Counted from the stretch's first letter, positions 42,426-56,233 are shown. The stretch is 64,000 nucleotides of DNA from Seiridium cupressi (GCA_036674765.1 JARVKI010000004.1:558001-622000), one strand, 5' to 3'. Program-made: numbers and translations. Notes: generated from the letters alone by a model not told the origin.

Positions 42426-45264
42426 CTAGTGACCAACCACGGCCAATTTCTCGTACACCATCTTCCTCACCATTTGCACCGTGTCCGTTTCCCAGCCAGC
42501 AGCTTCTACGCTGATACGACCAGCTGTCGCGGCCTTGCGCACAATGACCGAATTTTGTACCAGCAATGTACCTTCTCCCATAAACTCTGTCGAGTATCCA
42601 CTATCCCGGAGATCTTTTCTGAGGTTCGCTAGTCGAAGATCTCCTACGTGGAAAGGCGTGACTGAGTGTGTCGCTGTTAATCCGGTCGTCAGAGCTGCAG
42701 GTATGTCCAGGACAGGATCCTTGGTCTCGTCTGTTACGCTGAGCCGGCCCACGAGAGTAGCAATCTTGACGCCCCCCACATCCTGCCACTTGAGACCCTT
42801 GACGAGAGCAGGTGCCAGATTGACCGTATAGGCATTCGTATCAGCGGATGCGTCCACCGTAGAACCAATCTCCGGCATGAAGATATCGATCTGAGACTGG
42901 AAAAGCTTCGGTAAGTCTGCTGATAACTCGTTCGTTTCGGATGAGCTGCCACCAGTGAGGACCAACTTCCGCGGCTGGATCAGTGGTATAAGCATGTGAA
43001 GACTTCGCTTGTCGTGAATACCACTGAAGTCAATGAATGTAATGTTCAAGTTGACCGTGACTTCTTCCGTGGTAATGGCCAGTTTGAATGGGCCTGTCGA
43101 GACTTCTTCTTCGTCATCTGGAAGGTCGTCTAGCTCTTCGTTTATCGGACCATCCACGACGGCCAGCTGGACCTCGTCCGATACGTGCCTTTCCAGTTTT
43201 GGTCTCTTGTCCGGACCAGAACCTTGGCCCTTATTAGGGGCCGAGTCGGTCCACTTACGCTTCTTTCCGAGATTTGCCTGCGAGTCTTCTTTGCCGTCTT
43301 CATCTCCACCTTGACCATCTTCCTGTTGCTCATCCGTCTTTAGAAAATCTTCCAGGCGGATGAGATCTCCATAGTCGTCTGTTCGCTTCCTTTGCACTGG
43401 ATAAGGAAACAAAGCTTCACGACCTGTCTTCCCCCGGAGGTCATAATCATACACGCCCTTCTTCTTAAGGAGTATATTGGGCCCCAGGTCTTCGTCTGCC
43501 AGAACGGCCTTCTTACGAGTCGCTCTTCCCAAAGTCGCAGCCACGTTAAGGACTTTTCCTTGCTGGTGCGTTTCAGAGTCGCCGGACTCGGATGAAGATT
43601 CGGAGGAGGCATCGTCAATATCGAGATTCGCATCGAGTGTTTCCGCGCCGCCCGTTTGCAGGGTGTCTTGTAGCTGACGCTGTTGAGCGAGCCAGAATCT
43701 GTACACTGCGAGATCGTCGCCCTCCAGTGGTTCTCTTTGGGCATTCCGCAATGTCGCTTCTCGCCCGTTGCCGGGAACTTGTATAAGTGCCCCACTGGAA
43801 CCTATTCCTGTGCCTACAGCTTCGACGCCGTGCTTCTCGTTTTCTTCAACGGCGCTCCGCCACCACTTGTAGAAAATGCTTGACAGCATTGTACTACCAT
43901 CGACGGGTGGTGAAGGAAGTCCAGTCAAGACCAGCAAGTTTTTGGGATCCTGGATCAGTGTTTTAAAAGCGTCTTTTGAGAAACCCCATTCGAGACTGGA
44001 GTCACTGGCCAAAATGACTTTGCCTACAGAGCTGTCGCCGTTCGTCCTCGACAATACTCTGTTGACTTGACCCTTCCTATCCAGTAGCTTCAAAAATTTG
44101 AAGTCGAGGGGGCCGCCTGCCTTCTCCTGGTTGGCACCATTAGTGGCACCATTGGTGTTTTTAATGCCATCCGCTACCTCTTCGAATTCTTGCACAATTC
44201 GTTCATCCATCCATTCTAGCATGCTGCGAGCATAACGCATGGTGCTATGTATGCTACGACCCGCGAGGTAAAGCTCGGCAAAGTGTAGCTTTCCGTCTTC
44301 CTTGGCTTCGTGCCGCCGCCACGCATGCTCCAGAAGGTATGCTAGCTCCAGCACTCTTGCACCTGAGTCTACGGGGATTAACACGGTGCCTCCGTTCGCA
44401 ACGCAAGCCTCTATCGTCTCCAGCAGAGGCTCGTCTCTTTTTGCCCTGGGCAGTGATGACTTGGTGGCGCCTTTGCTGCTGCAGACAAGTGCTGTAGGTT
44501 TCCGCAGCGATTCGATGACCTCGGCACCGCCGCCTCCTGCGCCGCCAAGCCAAGCAGCTCCTGCATACACATTCTCACGACCTTGGTTCCAGTCCACTGC
44601 ATAGACGATAGACTCCAAGCCATGCTGTATATGCCATATCGTCCCACCTAATGTACTGCCAGAATTGTATGCTGTGATAGATAGACCGTTCAATGGAGGC
44701 GAGAAAGGTGAGCCGAGTGGCTGGTGTGGTTGCAAGTATTTGAGGGAGTTGATGAGCGAGAAATACTTTGAGATTTCTTCATGTGTCGGTGGCTGGAGGA
44801 GAATGTTCGACTCGGTTGTCGAAGCTTGTGCGTTGTAAGAGTACGACACCTCATTGAGTGAAGACTTCGGGATGGTCGTCGCGGCAAGTGGTGTGGAGGC
44901 GTATAACTCGTGCAGGAGTGTTCTACCTAAAGAGATGACAGGCGTAGTGGCATAGACAGGTATGCGCGTGAATAGTGGAAGATGCTTGCAGCAATGAGCA
45001 AATGCACCAAGATGGGATATTGTCGCATGGGTGAGGAGAACGAGGGACAAGGTGGGAACCTGTCTGCGAAAATGTTAGTGAGGTCTCGCGCAAGACAACG
45101 AGCAACAGGGTCATGTACTTCTCGAGTTCCTTCAGTTTCTGGGGATCGAAGGTCTCATCCCAGCCGACATCCACGAGCACCTTGACGCCGCCGTCGAGCT
45201 CCAAAATAGACTGAACAGCTGTAGAGTCTGACTTGGCGCCTTGCAAAGGGGTAAAGGTAAACAT
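42426..45264 (-). CDS. CFT2: Cleavage and polyadenylation factor subunit 2 (CPSF100)
   Basis: Two exons on the minus strand, 45119-45264 and 42426-45063, joined by a 55-nt intron; 927 aa. CFT2 belongs to the metallo-beta-lactamase/beta-CASP family and is the inactive partner of the endonuclease Ysh1 in pre-mRNA 3'-end processing. The protein starts 'FTFTPLQGAKSDSTAVQSILELDGGVKVLVDVGWDE', typical of Cft2. After the intron come 'TLSLVLLTHATISHLGAFAHCCK' and 'GLSITAYNSGSTLGGTIWHIQHG'. The zinc ligands of the HxHxDH motif are absent, as expected for this subunit. A long acidic, Ser/Glu-rich linker sits around residues 510-710. It faces SEC24 across an 879-bp spacer. Confidence 0.95.
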
Positions 45265-46143
45265 GATGAGTCTGCCCAGGAAAGGATCAGGAGCACAAGA
45301 TAGCTGTCAAAGAGGTCGACGTTGTCAGTGAGCAGGCAAAGCGGTGGCCTTGGGTCTTGCTCTAACTGGTGAGGACCGAGGGGATACAATGAATGGAATG
45401 CGCGACGGTGATGCGACAGTGGCGCATGCCACTGGCATCAATCTAGCAATGCATTCACTCGAGCAAGTAAAACACAACGGTTGAGAGCTTCTGAGAAAAT
45501 GAATTGGGTGCGTCCCCAAGGTACAGCTGTTCGTGGTGCGACTGTCTGCCTGGTGAAAGTAACGAAAGCTTCATTCAACTACCACCACTCTGCTAAGTGC
45601 AGTAACTACGTTGTATGTAGCAGGCCGAGCCCAGGCGCAAGCGCGATGTGGTTCGCGCTGAGGCCGTGCTCTTTGGAAATTTTAGCGCGAGATCATCGCT
45701 AAAAAGCCCCTTGCAGGTCCGGCCTATGGCAAGCACCTGGCAACCTGCAAGCTTAAGCTACAATGTGGTGGGGTTGTCCTGCTATCGAGCTCTATCCGGA
45801 GCTGGAAAAATGGCTCGGAGTCCATGTTTTGGTGGTTATGCAGCAAATGTGGCCAGAACACGGCGCCCAGTGGAAACTCGAGCTTGAAGGGCATCCTGGT
45901 CGCTCATCGCCGGGTGGGACCCTTGGTTGGAAGAACGACAGATTTCAAGATCGATCCTACCATATTCCGACTTATATCGTATTGCGGTGGGCTGCTTTCT
46001 TCTCACCACAACGTGCTGACGACTTTTACCACATGATGGAAAGCCTTTTCTCGTGATCCCTTCGCAAAGCGTTTCCTATGTTAAAACCATCGCCTCGTTC
46101 GCTACCAGTACACAGCGCGTGATTCCCTCAAGCTCCCGCAAAC
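45265..46143. promoter_or_regulatory. Divergent promoter region CFT2 / SEC24
   Basis: The 879 bp between the two start codons contain the 5' regions of both housekeeping genes. An open frame at 45763-46056 on + reaches about 97 codons but has no family features. No other gene is visible. Confidence 0.55.
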
Positions 46144-49100
46144 ATGGCCGACTACTCCATGTACCACGCCCTCGGCCAGGGGGAGCAACTCGACCCTAAC
46201 GACCCGAACCGAACAAGCCAGCCTGCGCCGCCGGCCGCACAACAGCAGTACCAACAGCAGGGAGCAGGCTACGGCTCGCCAGCGCCTCAGGGGCAGCAAT
46301 ACTACGGCGCCCCTTCTCCCGCTGGCGCACAAGGTTATGGACCGCCGCAAGGGCAAGAGCAGTATGGTGGGCAAGCGGACCTGTCTTCTCAGATGGCGGG
46401 CTTGGGAATTGCGGATGCGCCGCAACATGGAGCTCGAAGGAAAAAGAAGGACCGCCACGCATTCCACGCCGTCGAGGCCCCCGTGGGGTCTTCACAGGCC
46501 TTCAACGGGATACCACCTGCCGGGACTCCCCAGACAGCTTTCTTGAATGCCGATCCGTCTGTTCACACTGGCGGGCAGTTTGTTGGACAGTCTGGGACCC
46601 CGAGTCAGTTTGCGAATCAGTTCCCGGCGCCCGCCAACCAACCGTTCAACCCTGCTGCCGCGACACCCGCCGAGTTTGCTGCCAGAAACGGTGCGACTGA
46701 CCCTAATCCGCAATCTGCCTTCGTCCCTGCTTCGGGAACTGGGCAGGTATCGCCAGATGATATCCCAAGTGTCCCCATCTCGCGAGATGTCCCTCAGCAA
46801 TTCTACCTGAACAACATCTATCCTACGTTCGAGCGCCACGTGCCCCCTCCAGCTGCAACCGCCTTCGTCTCCTATGATCAGGGTAACTCGGCGCCGCAGT
46901 TCACTCGCTTGACCATGAACAACATCCCTGCGAACACGGAGGGTCTGAAAAGTACAGGGCTACCGCTTGGTCTCATCGTACAACCATTGGCCAAACTGCA
47001 ACCTGGAGAGCTCGAAGTCCCTGTGCTAGACTTCGGCGAGGTAGGACCACCAAGGTGCAGGAGATGCAGAGCCTATGTAAGTTGAAGAAACAACTCCATT
47101 ATGAAAGTTTTCTTTGCAGAGATATATTGATCCGGCTATGTCTTGACTCGAGTTGACAAGGTGTGGCCTGGTCGAAGGTGGAATTCATCAACTTACTGAC
47201 TTCGTGGCGATGTTTAGATCAATCCATTCATGATGTTTCGCTCAGGCGGAAGCAAGTTTGAGTGCAATTTATGTACTTATCCCAATGATACCCCATCAGA
47301 ATACTTCTGCGCGACCACTCCGCAAGGTGTGAGAGTAGACAGAGACCAGAGGCCAGAGCTTTGCCGCGGCACCGTCGAATTCACAGTGCCCAAGGAGTAT
47401 TGGACCAAAGAGCCTGTTGGTCTAAATTGGTTGTTTTTGATCGACGTCACCCAAGAAGCCTTCAACAAGGGTTTCTTGGAAGCTTTCTGCGAGGGCGTTC
47501 TGTCTGCTCTCTACGCACCAGAGGACGAGCTTGACGAGAATGGCGAGCCAAAGAGAAGAATACCAGCAGGGGCGAAAGTCGGTTTCGTGACCTACGACAA
47601 AGATATCCACTTTTATAGCTGCCATGTAAGAGTGTTAACCCCGGCTTGTGCAAATTCATGCTAACTGAAATTCAGCCTTCATTAGAGCAGCCTCAAATGA
47701 TGGTCATGCCAGATGTAGAAGACCCCTTTGTACCCTTGAGCACTGGTCTCTTCGTTGATCCTCACGAGTCAAGGGCTGTCATTACTTCCCTATTGGCAAG
47801 GTTGCCCACCCTCTTCTCTAGCGTCAAAAACCCCGAACCCGCCTTGCTGCCTACACTCAACTCGGCCGTAGCTGCTCTTGAGAAGACTGGAGGTAAGGTC
47901 GTTTGTTCGCTCTCCGCTCTACCCACCTGGGGCCCCGGCCGGCTTTTTATGAGAGACGACGGCAAGCATCCAGGCGGTGAGCTCGACAAGAAGCTCTACA
48001 GCTCAGAACATCCTGCCTGGAATAAGACTGCGGAGAGGATGGTGGCTGCTGGAATAGGAGTTGACTTCTTCTTGGCTGCCCCGTCTGGGGGCTATCTGGA
48101 CGTCGCAACTATTGGCCATGTTGCTTCGTTGACAGGTGGTGAGACCTTCTATTACCCCAACTTCGTTGCGGGACGAGACAACGCCAAACTTTCGCTCGAG
48201 ATCAAACATACCGTCACAAGAGAGACTGGCTACCAAGCTCTAATGAAGGTGCGGTGTTCGAACGGCCTGCAAATCAAGGATTACCATGGCGCCTTCCTCG
48301 TAAGTGCAAAGAATCAAGCCACACCCTCGCAGGCATCGACGCGGGACGCTAATATTTTTTGTTGGATAGCAACATACCTTTGGTGCAGACCTCGAGATTG
48401 GTGTCATCGATGCCGACAAGGCCATTGGCGTCACTTTTGGGTATGATGGAAAGCTTGACTCGAAGCTGGATGCACACTTCCAATCAGCACTGCTATACAC
48501 CACAGCATCTGGCCAGCGTCGCGTGAGATGCTGCAACGTAATCGCTAGTGTAAGCGAAGTCACACGGGAATGTGTTAAGATGATCGATCAAGATGCTGTC
48601 GTTTCTACACTGGCGAAAGAAGCAGCCTCGAAATTGGCGTCAACACCAGCAACGTTGAAAGATACGCGGCAATTCCTTACCGAGAGGACGATAGATGTGC
48701 TTGCAAATTATAGGAAAAATTTTGCAGCACAATCACATCCTGCCGGTCAGCTGATCATGCCTGAGAGGCTTAAAGAATTCTCTATGTACATGCTCGGCCT
48801 TTTGAAATGCCGTGCATTCAAAGGCGGCAACGAGAGTTCTGACCGGCGAATACACGAGATGCGCATGATACGCTCGATGGGTCCAGCTGAGCTCAGCGTA
48901 TACCTCTATCCTCGCATGATTCCGGTACACAACCTTGCTCCAGAAGATGGCTTTCCTGACGAGAACGGCCATCTGAAAGTGCCGCCAAGCCTGCGTACAT
49001 CTTTCTCGCGCGTTGAGCCGGGTGGTGTATACCTCGTCGATAATGGACAACAATGTCTAATCTGGTTCCACAATCAAACTTCACCCAATCTTCTTGTCGA

Positions 49101-49917
49101 CCTTTACGGCGAGGGTAAGGATAGCTTGAAGGCACTCGATCCTTATAGCTCTGATCTGCCAATCCTCGACACCCATCTAAACGCACAAGTCCGCAATATC
49201 ATTGAATTTTTGAGAACATTGCGAGGCTCCAAAGCCCTCACTCTTCAGCTGGCACGGCAAGGTATCGACGGCGCCGAGTTCGAGTTCGCGAGAATGTTGG
49301 TTGAGGATCGCAATAACGAGGCCCAAAGCTATGTCGATTGGCTTGTGGCATTGCACAAAGGTGTTCAACTCGAAGTAAGTGGGATTCCATACTCTTGATG
49401 CCATTTCTAGCCCCCTCTCGGTTCAACATGCTTGGTAAGACGTGGCGGCCGCTTGCTTTGTGCCCAGATATGTCCTGCATTATGACGATAAGTGGGGTGT
49501 AGCAAAGCTCTTTTGTGATGTGGTGTGTTGAAGGAGATATTCCCTCAGCGCCTCCACGCTGCAGAGGAGCAGCTCGCTCCTATGGCCACGAGGCAATGAG
49601 GTGCCTTGAAACCCATGCCACTTGCTCATCAGTGTGCAATTTTCTAGTGGTGAAGAGCATGTTTTCAACCAGGCCTATCAGCCTTCGCTCCATGATTGCG
49701 ATAAACTCAAATCTTCCAGGCGGCAGTGGCAGCACCGACAAAGAGCCTACACCTCCAATCATCCTTTGCATCTACTGGCATTTCCAATAGTTATCTTCAT
49801 CCATTAGCAATGACCGAAACTAACCTCGTCCTCGAACAGCTCGCTGGACAACGAAAGAAGGAAAGTGAGGAGAGCTCTTTGGGTAATTTCAGTGGACTTA
49901 GGCCTGCATACTGGTAA
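46144..49917 (+). CDS. SEC24: COPII coat protein Sec24
   Basis: Five exons: 46144-47076, 47218-47625, 47676-48299, 48370-49374, 49840-49917; 1015 aa. Sec24 is the cargo-binding subunit of the COPII coat that buds vesicles from the ER. Features in order: a Gln/Pro/Gly-rich disordered N-terminus (residues 1-200); a zinc finger with two CxxC pairs (about C305/C308 and C327/C330), the pairs split by the first intron; the Sec23/24 trunk ('GLNWLFLIDVTQEAFNKGFLEAFCEG'); the helical region ('RQFLTERTIDVLANYRKNF') and the gelsolin-like region near the end ('GGVYLVDNGQQCLIW'). The C-terminus ends with an acceptor-linked exon encoding a Lys/Glu-rich tail of 25 residues. The last intron of 465 nt is several times longer than other introns here. 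SEC24 is divergent from CFT2. Confidence 0.95.
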
Positions 49918-52900
49918 TGATAAGTTGGCAAAGCATCGATCTAAAATTCATACATTACGCAATGGTATCTCTGTTGATACGGCCGCCACCAAATGGTGGT
50001 ACTGAGTTGGAAACTTGGTGCTATGGTGATGTAACCAAAGGACAAACACCAATCAGAACCAATACGAAGTGGAATGAATGTCTTCATATTTTGTGATAGG
50101 TGCGCCTATTTAAGTCAACTGCCGGCTGAATGGTTCCATGTGCTTATTATCGTACTGATTGTTTTGCTACCCTGAAAGAAGAACATAATAACACGCCCCA
50201 GTTAAGACACCAGCAAGTGGAGCGATCTAATAGTGGCCGCGGACAACACATACTGAATCATGGCATATTATAAGAAGAGCCATACACAAAACCAGACAAT
50301 AAATAGGAAGAGCCATAAATGCGGCTATCAAGGTGATAGTCCAGGACCTTAGCTAATGCTGAGACGATCCGATCGCTTCAGGGGCTTGGCGCTGTCATGA
50401 GCACTACACTATTGGGATCTTGCGAGGTATACGCCCATCGCATTCCCTCTCGATGGGTCTTTAATGCGTGAAGTTTTAAACAACCCAGCCTCAGTCTGTT
50501 CAATAATGATGTATTCACGAGCAGACACATCACATACCGCTATAGCACTATCTCAAAGGAACAAACTCAATAGTTGACAAGTTCTTCGGCGGACTATGGA
50601 TAACCATGCAATGTAAGGAAGAGCAGTACGTAGACGCCTTTAAGCTCTCGGTCAGCGTGGGCCCTGGACCCACCCTGGAGCGTAGCATATCCCGCTGGCC
50701 TGTTTGTGGTTGCGGTGCTATTGCTCTCTTTCTGAATAATGGCAATCACATCTGTATAGCAGCTGTTTGCCCAGAATCAAAGGCAAGAGTGAGGTAAAAC
50801 AGGACTTTGTGTCAAGGAGAAGCAACATCAACACGGCCTAGAAGCAACTTGTTCTGCCTTCCATAATAGACAGTCCTTATAAGTCCTGTTAGACAGCTGC
50901 ATATGTAGCAAGGGAAGAGGTACTGAGAGGTGCTGCATCTGAGAAGGCGACAGTCAAATCAGTACCGGGGTTGCCGCTACCAGCGTCTCACGCTTGCACT
51001 GGGTACCTAGGCATCAGCGACACCCCCCGACCTTCAGTCAACCTTATCGATGAAATGCCTCGGCTGACATAATGGGGGGATTGGCAGGTTAGGCAAACAG
51101 TTTGCGTAGCATGAAACCCCGTATTCGCGCGTCACTGGTACACCTGGCTCCAAGGGACACCATGAGATATCCGTCACACGCAGGCTTGGGACCAATGGTA
51201 TTCATCCCGGTGACCATTTATGCCAATATGCACAGCGCGGACACCCCACAGCGGTGGCCTGATATCTTGGAGTGAGTGTGTTGTGTCCACTTTTGTGCAG
51301 TTCTAGGGCTGGGGAGTTCTGGAAGTAGACTCTAGGGATAGGTCATGGTTGACATGCTGTTGAGTACCTGGAGCATCGATCGATGATGTTTTCGACTCCA
51401 GCGATACTCCTATGGCAGTCGTCACGACTCGAAATTCTCGATCTGATGCTTGATTTCCCGGGAACCTACAGGTCATGACCTTCACTTTCTTTGTCGCTGT
51501 AATATAGTGGGGGTCTGGGTGACCAACCCCCTGAGACGGCTCACAGGTAGGCTCGGGTAAGCAGCCCGGTACACCTGCCAGTGCTCTTCTATCTGAGTTG
51601 ACACCGGTGCGTTATGATTGTTCGCAGTCCAGTCACTCGTCCTGAGTCTATGTAGTTGCCTTCAAGGTTATAGTGGACAATGCCAATAGTCTTGCAATAT
51701 TGTGTAGTCAAGAGGTGGTTCCTAGCTCACCCCCATCAGGAGATGGGTTGCTTTGCTCCAAAGCCTTGAGGACCTGGTGACAGGCTGGCTTTGGTGAATA
51801 CTGTGTGGGTTCTGCTGGAATCAACCAGTAAGTTTGACAGATATTCTATTCCCCCTCCCCAATGGCAACCGGCTTTTGTGGTGATGGGTATCTTCCTTGA
51901 CAAAAAGCCTGAAAAGTGGCCATCAAAAATCTAATCCCAAACGTGGTCAGTAATCAAACGTCCCCATTGAAGTGGGCTGATTCGTGAGCCATGCTTCGAG
52001 CGCCAACCTCATTCAACTAGAAGCAGTATGCTGGTAGGAGATACGGGGGTGCTATTCACATGATAGCCAAAGGTGAACATACGATGGCTATTTCATAAAA
52101 CACTGCCTATTTTCGAGAAGCGTATTTGAAAGCGTAAATTACAACACAAACATAGCACATGTATTTGAGCAATGATAAGATAGTGCTTCGGTCCAATTTG
52201 GAAGTTCTAGAATAATCGACTAAGTAGGTGCAATCGGTGACAGGGTTCTGTGCGTTTGCAGTTCGTGCCCTTAAATGTGAACTCAATTCAACTGTGGAAG
52301 TTAGTTGTTTTCTCGGCGTCCAGTCTTGCCTGCATATCTGCCCATACCAGGCTCATGCAGTCCCAAACATCCTTTGATTGGCTTTTATTTCTCTAACAAT
52401 GGGTACCTACGCATGTGGAAGCAATCATCGCACTTGGAAATAACGGTCACGGACGCCGGTAGTAGTACCCGGTCATCCACTGAAGAGGCTTGAGGGCTTG
52501 TCATGCCTCTTATCGATTTGACGGAAGTAAATCTCCATCATGCAGGTCCAGAGAGGCTGCTTGCCACTCCGCGATACTTAGGACAACCCAAGTATCGTAT
52601 GATTTCTTTTCGTTTTCAAACAGACGAAGACACTCCATATGTCCTCGGTTTTCCCCCCAATAGCTTCGGGGGTTGTGGGTTCCCGTACAGTTGGCTGAGT
52701 CGAATGTGACTTTGTCGAACTTTGGCTGTGGCCATCGTATGCAACCATAACACGAAGTTCGTGGTTCTCTCCTTCACATACGTTGTGAAGCACCCATTCC
52801 GCTCAACTTATCACCCTTCAAGATAAATTCAAGTGGAAGTTATTTGGAAACGGTGAACCAACGGGCGATGCCCAATCGGTCAGAGGCTCAAAATGGTAAT

Positions 52901-55695
52901 CCGGTCGGCATTATCTCTACATTCCACGTGACCTCTTCTTCGTCTTTTCGGTAGCAAGGATTCATATTCTGCATTCACTGGTCTCCAACCGCTGTTCTGG
53001 TTATCATTTGACGCAATAAGCGGCCAATTCCTGGGGTTGGGACGTTGGCAATCCATGTCGTGTGATCTCGTGGTTCCAGAAATGATGATGCACGCACGGC
53101 AAAGTCCAATGAGCACTGGTGCCACGATAAGTTGGTGATGATGACTTGTCGATTATATGGTACAACATCTCCTTGCTACCTCACATGTTTAGTGAACACC
53201 TGCCGTCATACCAATCACGGTCTGCTTTTCTCTCCGAATGCATCTCCCCTGTGGTATCGATCGTTTATCATTCCATGTATCTATACAGATGTCTTGTCAA
53301 CGATGGATATGGACAGTAAGTTGAGGGCCAATTCAGATATCAATCTTTCCCAAAGTTTTAAATAGCGCTGAGAATCTTTCGCATGGACGATTGCTAAGTA
53401 TGACTGAAAAGTGTTGGTGATAAGTGGTGTCGCTGACGTTCTGCCTACCTACAACCATTGGCTAACAGGGGCGTGAGTTCACCAATAGGCGAGCCACTAG
53501 TCTGATCTGGTGGTACTGTGATCCCATGTGCAGTAGCCATTCCCTAGAAGGAACATGTCATGGAAGAATCACCTACATGCATTTGATCTATCCTGATAAT
53601 AATACCGCTCGCCCAGTTGACCAGCAATGTAGTAGTCCACTTGGTCGGAAGTATCAACATAACGACCACTCAGTTAAATGTTTAGTGGATAGACAATTCT
53701 ATCAACTATTGGATATCATATCGTTTAATATGGATCCAAGGTCGTATACAAAGATATCAATATTAATGCTAGGTATGTTTCCAGCTCCTAATGCATCTCC
53801 CAAGCCTACCAAGAAAGGCAGTCTAACGCACAGTGCCCACGTTTCTACGACTAACAATGGCGATTTAGTCCCATGTTTTTGCTGGTATACTTTGGCCGAG
53901 ATTGAGAACGAAGGCCTGGCCACGAGAGCAGCATGAGGTCTACGAAGGGAAAAGCAATAGCATAGCTGATCACTGTCGATATCATGACGACACGGGTCCT
54001 TGCACTTGCAAACCGCGCATGCCCCTATTCTTCGCCAGCCAGCCAGGACCGCTCTAAGGGCAGGTAAGAATAGCCAAATCCGGCAGGCATGTCGAAAGCA
54101 GTGCAGACGCACGCCAAGGAGTTTTCAACCGGAAATTCCAATCCATGTTGATACGTCGTCGTTGTTCAGTCAGCCTCATGGAAGCGTTGCATTGCTGTAT
54201 GCTCTCTTTGACACGACGCCTCTTCCGCAGCTGCAGTCGACTCGCATGGAATCTGCTGCCGAAGCCTCAAGTATCCAATAAGCTTGGTATATATTCATTT
54301 TCTGGCTCTCAAACCTGCATGAATACCCATTCTTGAGAACCCTTGTGTAATCCCTATTTTTCTTTTTTATTCAACAGAGCAGACTGTCCTGATGCGTGGG
54401 GGCAACCAGATTCTTCATCAGGCTATTCCTCGGAAGCTGCATCTCGCCCACGCAGCAATAGAAAGTCGCTGGAAATCATGAGAATGGCCGCGGCAATATC
54501 TTGGGATCATTCTCTTGGTACGGTTCTTGTCCGACGATCGTGGCTTTTCGAGGCATCGTGCAATTTTCTATTTATGTCCGACAGTCTGGAGTAGCTTGGA
54601 GTTAAGGTTCGAGAGGTCAATAGTAGGCCGTCTACTTTCCAAATCGGTGGCCGCAGCTACGTCGGCGCAACAGACGGCAAAGCAGCATGATTACTTTGGG
54701 GAGTGGAAAAGGCGCTTTGCCAACACTTCGGTGTGTCATGCGTCTCGGCGCTTGAGGCAGTCGCGTCGACCCGTCCCACTCCTAGGGTCTGGTTCCCGAT
54801 TCGAGGATGGCGTTCTGGAAGCATTGGTACGCTCTTCGGGTGCCAACAATGGCGGTAAGGCCCAATGTGAACCAGACAAGCTGGTTGGCTAGATGATAAT
54901 GTAGAAAGATGGCCAACGAGGTGCTCGATATTGATCGAAATGGCTCCCGGAGTTTGCGCAGGGCCTTCTGTCAGCCTGACCTCACTGGGCGTCGAACACG
55001 GTCGCTGTGATGTGATCAATCATATCTGTGACGAGCCGCGAATCGCTCCAGCCATGGATGGCTGCAGAATCGGGTGTCTCACGCATTCGGCCTGTTTAGG
55101 TAGAATGGATACAGGCCTGCAGGGGGGCGTCGAGCTGAGACGGGGCGGGTTGTCGGTCTTCTCGATGGCGTATTTCTTGTCTGGGTTCGTGAAATTGTTT
55201 ACTCGGGGCCGTCGTGTCGTTGGGTGTAGCAGAAGCGACCATGGCTTGAATAACACAATTATCTGTACGTACTCTACGAACCCTCGGTCGGTGATTTTTC
55301 CTGTAGTAAGCCCCGTGACGACTGCAGTGGAACGTCGCATCTCGATCCTAGCGACCACAGATCTGAGACTTACAGTGGGTGTTGTTATTCAAGGTGAAGT
55401 GAAGGAAGATGGCACTCGCTTGCGAGCTTCTGCAACAAAATATTGCCGATGAGAAAAGACAGAATTTACGCGGTCTTCGTATCAGTGGAGGCTGACAGGA
55501 GCTACATGATTCAGGCATGCCTATCAAAATGCCTCGGTATTTTATAACTAACTAACCTATTTGATGGATCAATAACGGTGAGCCAGGGTCTGTAATACGG
55601 GGATCACCTACCGTTGCAACTAACAAACTTTGTTTTAGGCACACCTCTCCGCCCCCGCGGTACGTACTTCCAATTGCCGTCGACATCGAGCAGCC

Positions 55696-56073
55696 ATGCA
55701 TTGGATAAAATTCTACAAGGTAATTGACAGATGCACGATATCATTTCTGGGCAACACGAGCTCCAGGTATTGCACAAGACAGTCCACCTTATGGAGCTGC
55801 ATATGCGACGTAAGCCACCGCGGGCTGGACAGCCCTGGAAACGGGCCCCATGCAGATTATTCTCAGCTACATAACAGAAGCAAGTCAACTGCAATTAGGC
55901 TGGGATTGTATTCCACTCTTTACACCGGTCGATGCTGTCCATGTTACTTGTTTGGAAAGCAAATCACTCTAGCAGACATCGAGTCCCCAAAGAGGTCTGA
56001 GCACCACGGAAGCACGTACGGATCTAGCGGCCGCGGATCTATATACCCAAATTGGTGGTACCCTGACTCTTGA
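55696..56073 (+). pseudogene. Possible PLAC8-like fragment
   Basis: The open frame 55696-56073 (125 aa) contains 'GRCCPCYLFGKQITLADIES' near its C-terminal part, which resembles the C-C-x-P-C-x-x-F-G-K signature of fungal PLAC8/DUF614 proteins (metal and size regulators in the plasma membrane). The rest of the frame has no clear PLAC8 features and the second PLAC8 cysteine block is missing. It may be a truncated relic or a chance match. Not confident. Confidence 0.22.
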
Positions 56074-56200
56074 GCAAGTAAGCAAATAGCTATTACCTAT
56101 TATGGTTGCAGGGGTGTGGGTCTTGCCTACTATGTTGACTGGACCGACAATCGAGACAAGGGGGAAATGGCTTGGCTGTAAAATACCTCTAGTGAGGAAA

Positions 56201-56233
56201 TTCAACAGCCATTTTCAACAGCCATTTTCAAAA
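56201..56233. repeat. 13-bp tandem duplication
   Basis: The unit ttcaacagccatt occurs twice directly (56201-56213, 56214-56226) followed by a shortened third copy. Probably a small slippage duplication in non-coding DNA. Confidence 0.75.

Noticed and set aside
49515..49790. 91-codon frame inside the SEC24 last intron
   Set aside because: No domain and no splice-compatible connection to flanking SEC24 exons.
53526..54112. Antisense pair of about 136-codon frames
   Set aside because: Neither shows a domain, and both cover the same DNA; no splice structure supports either.
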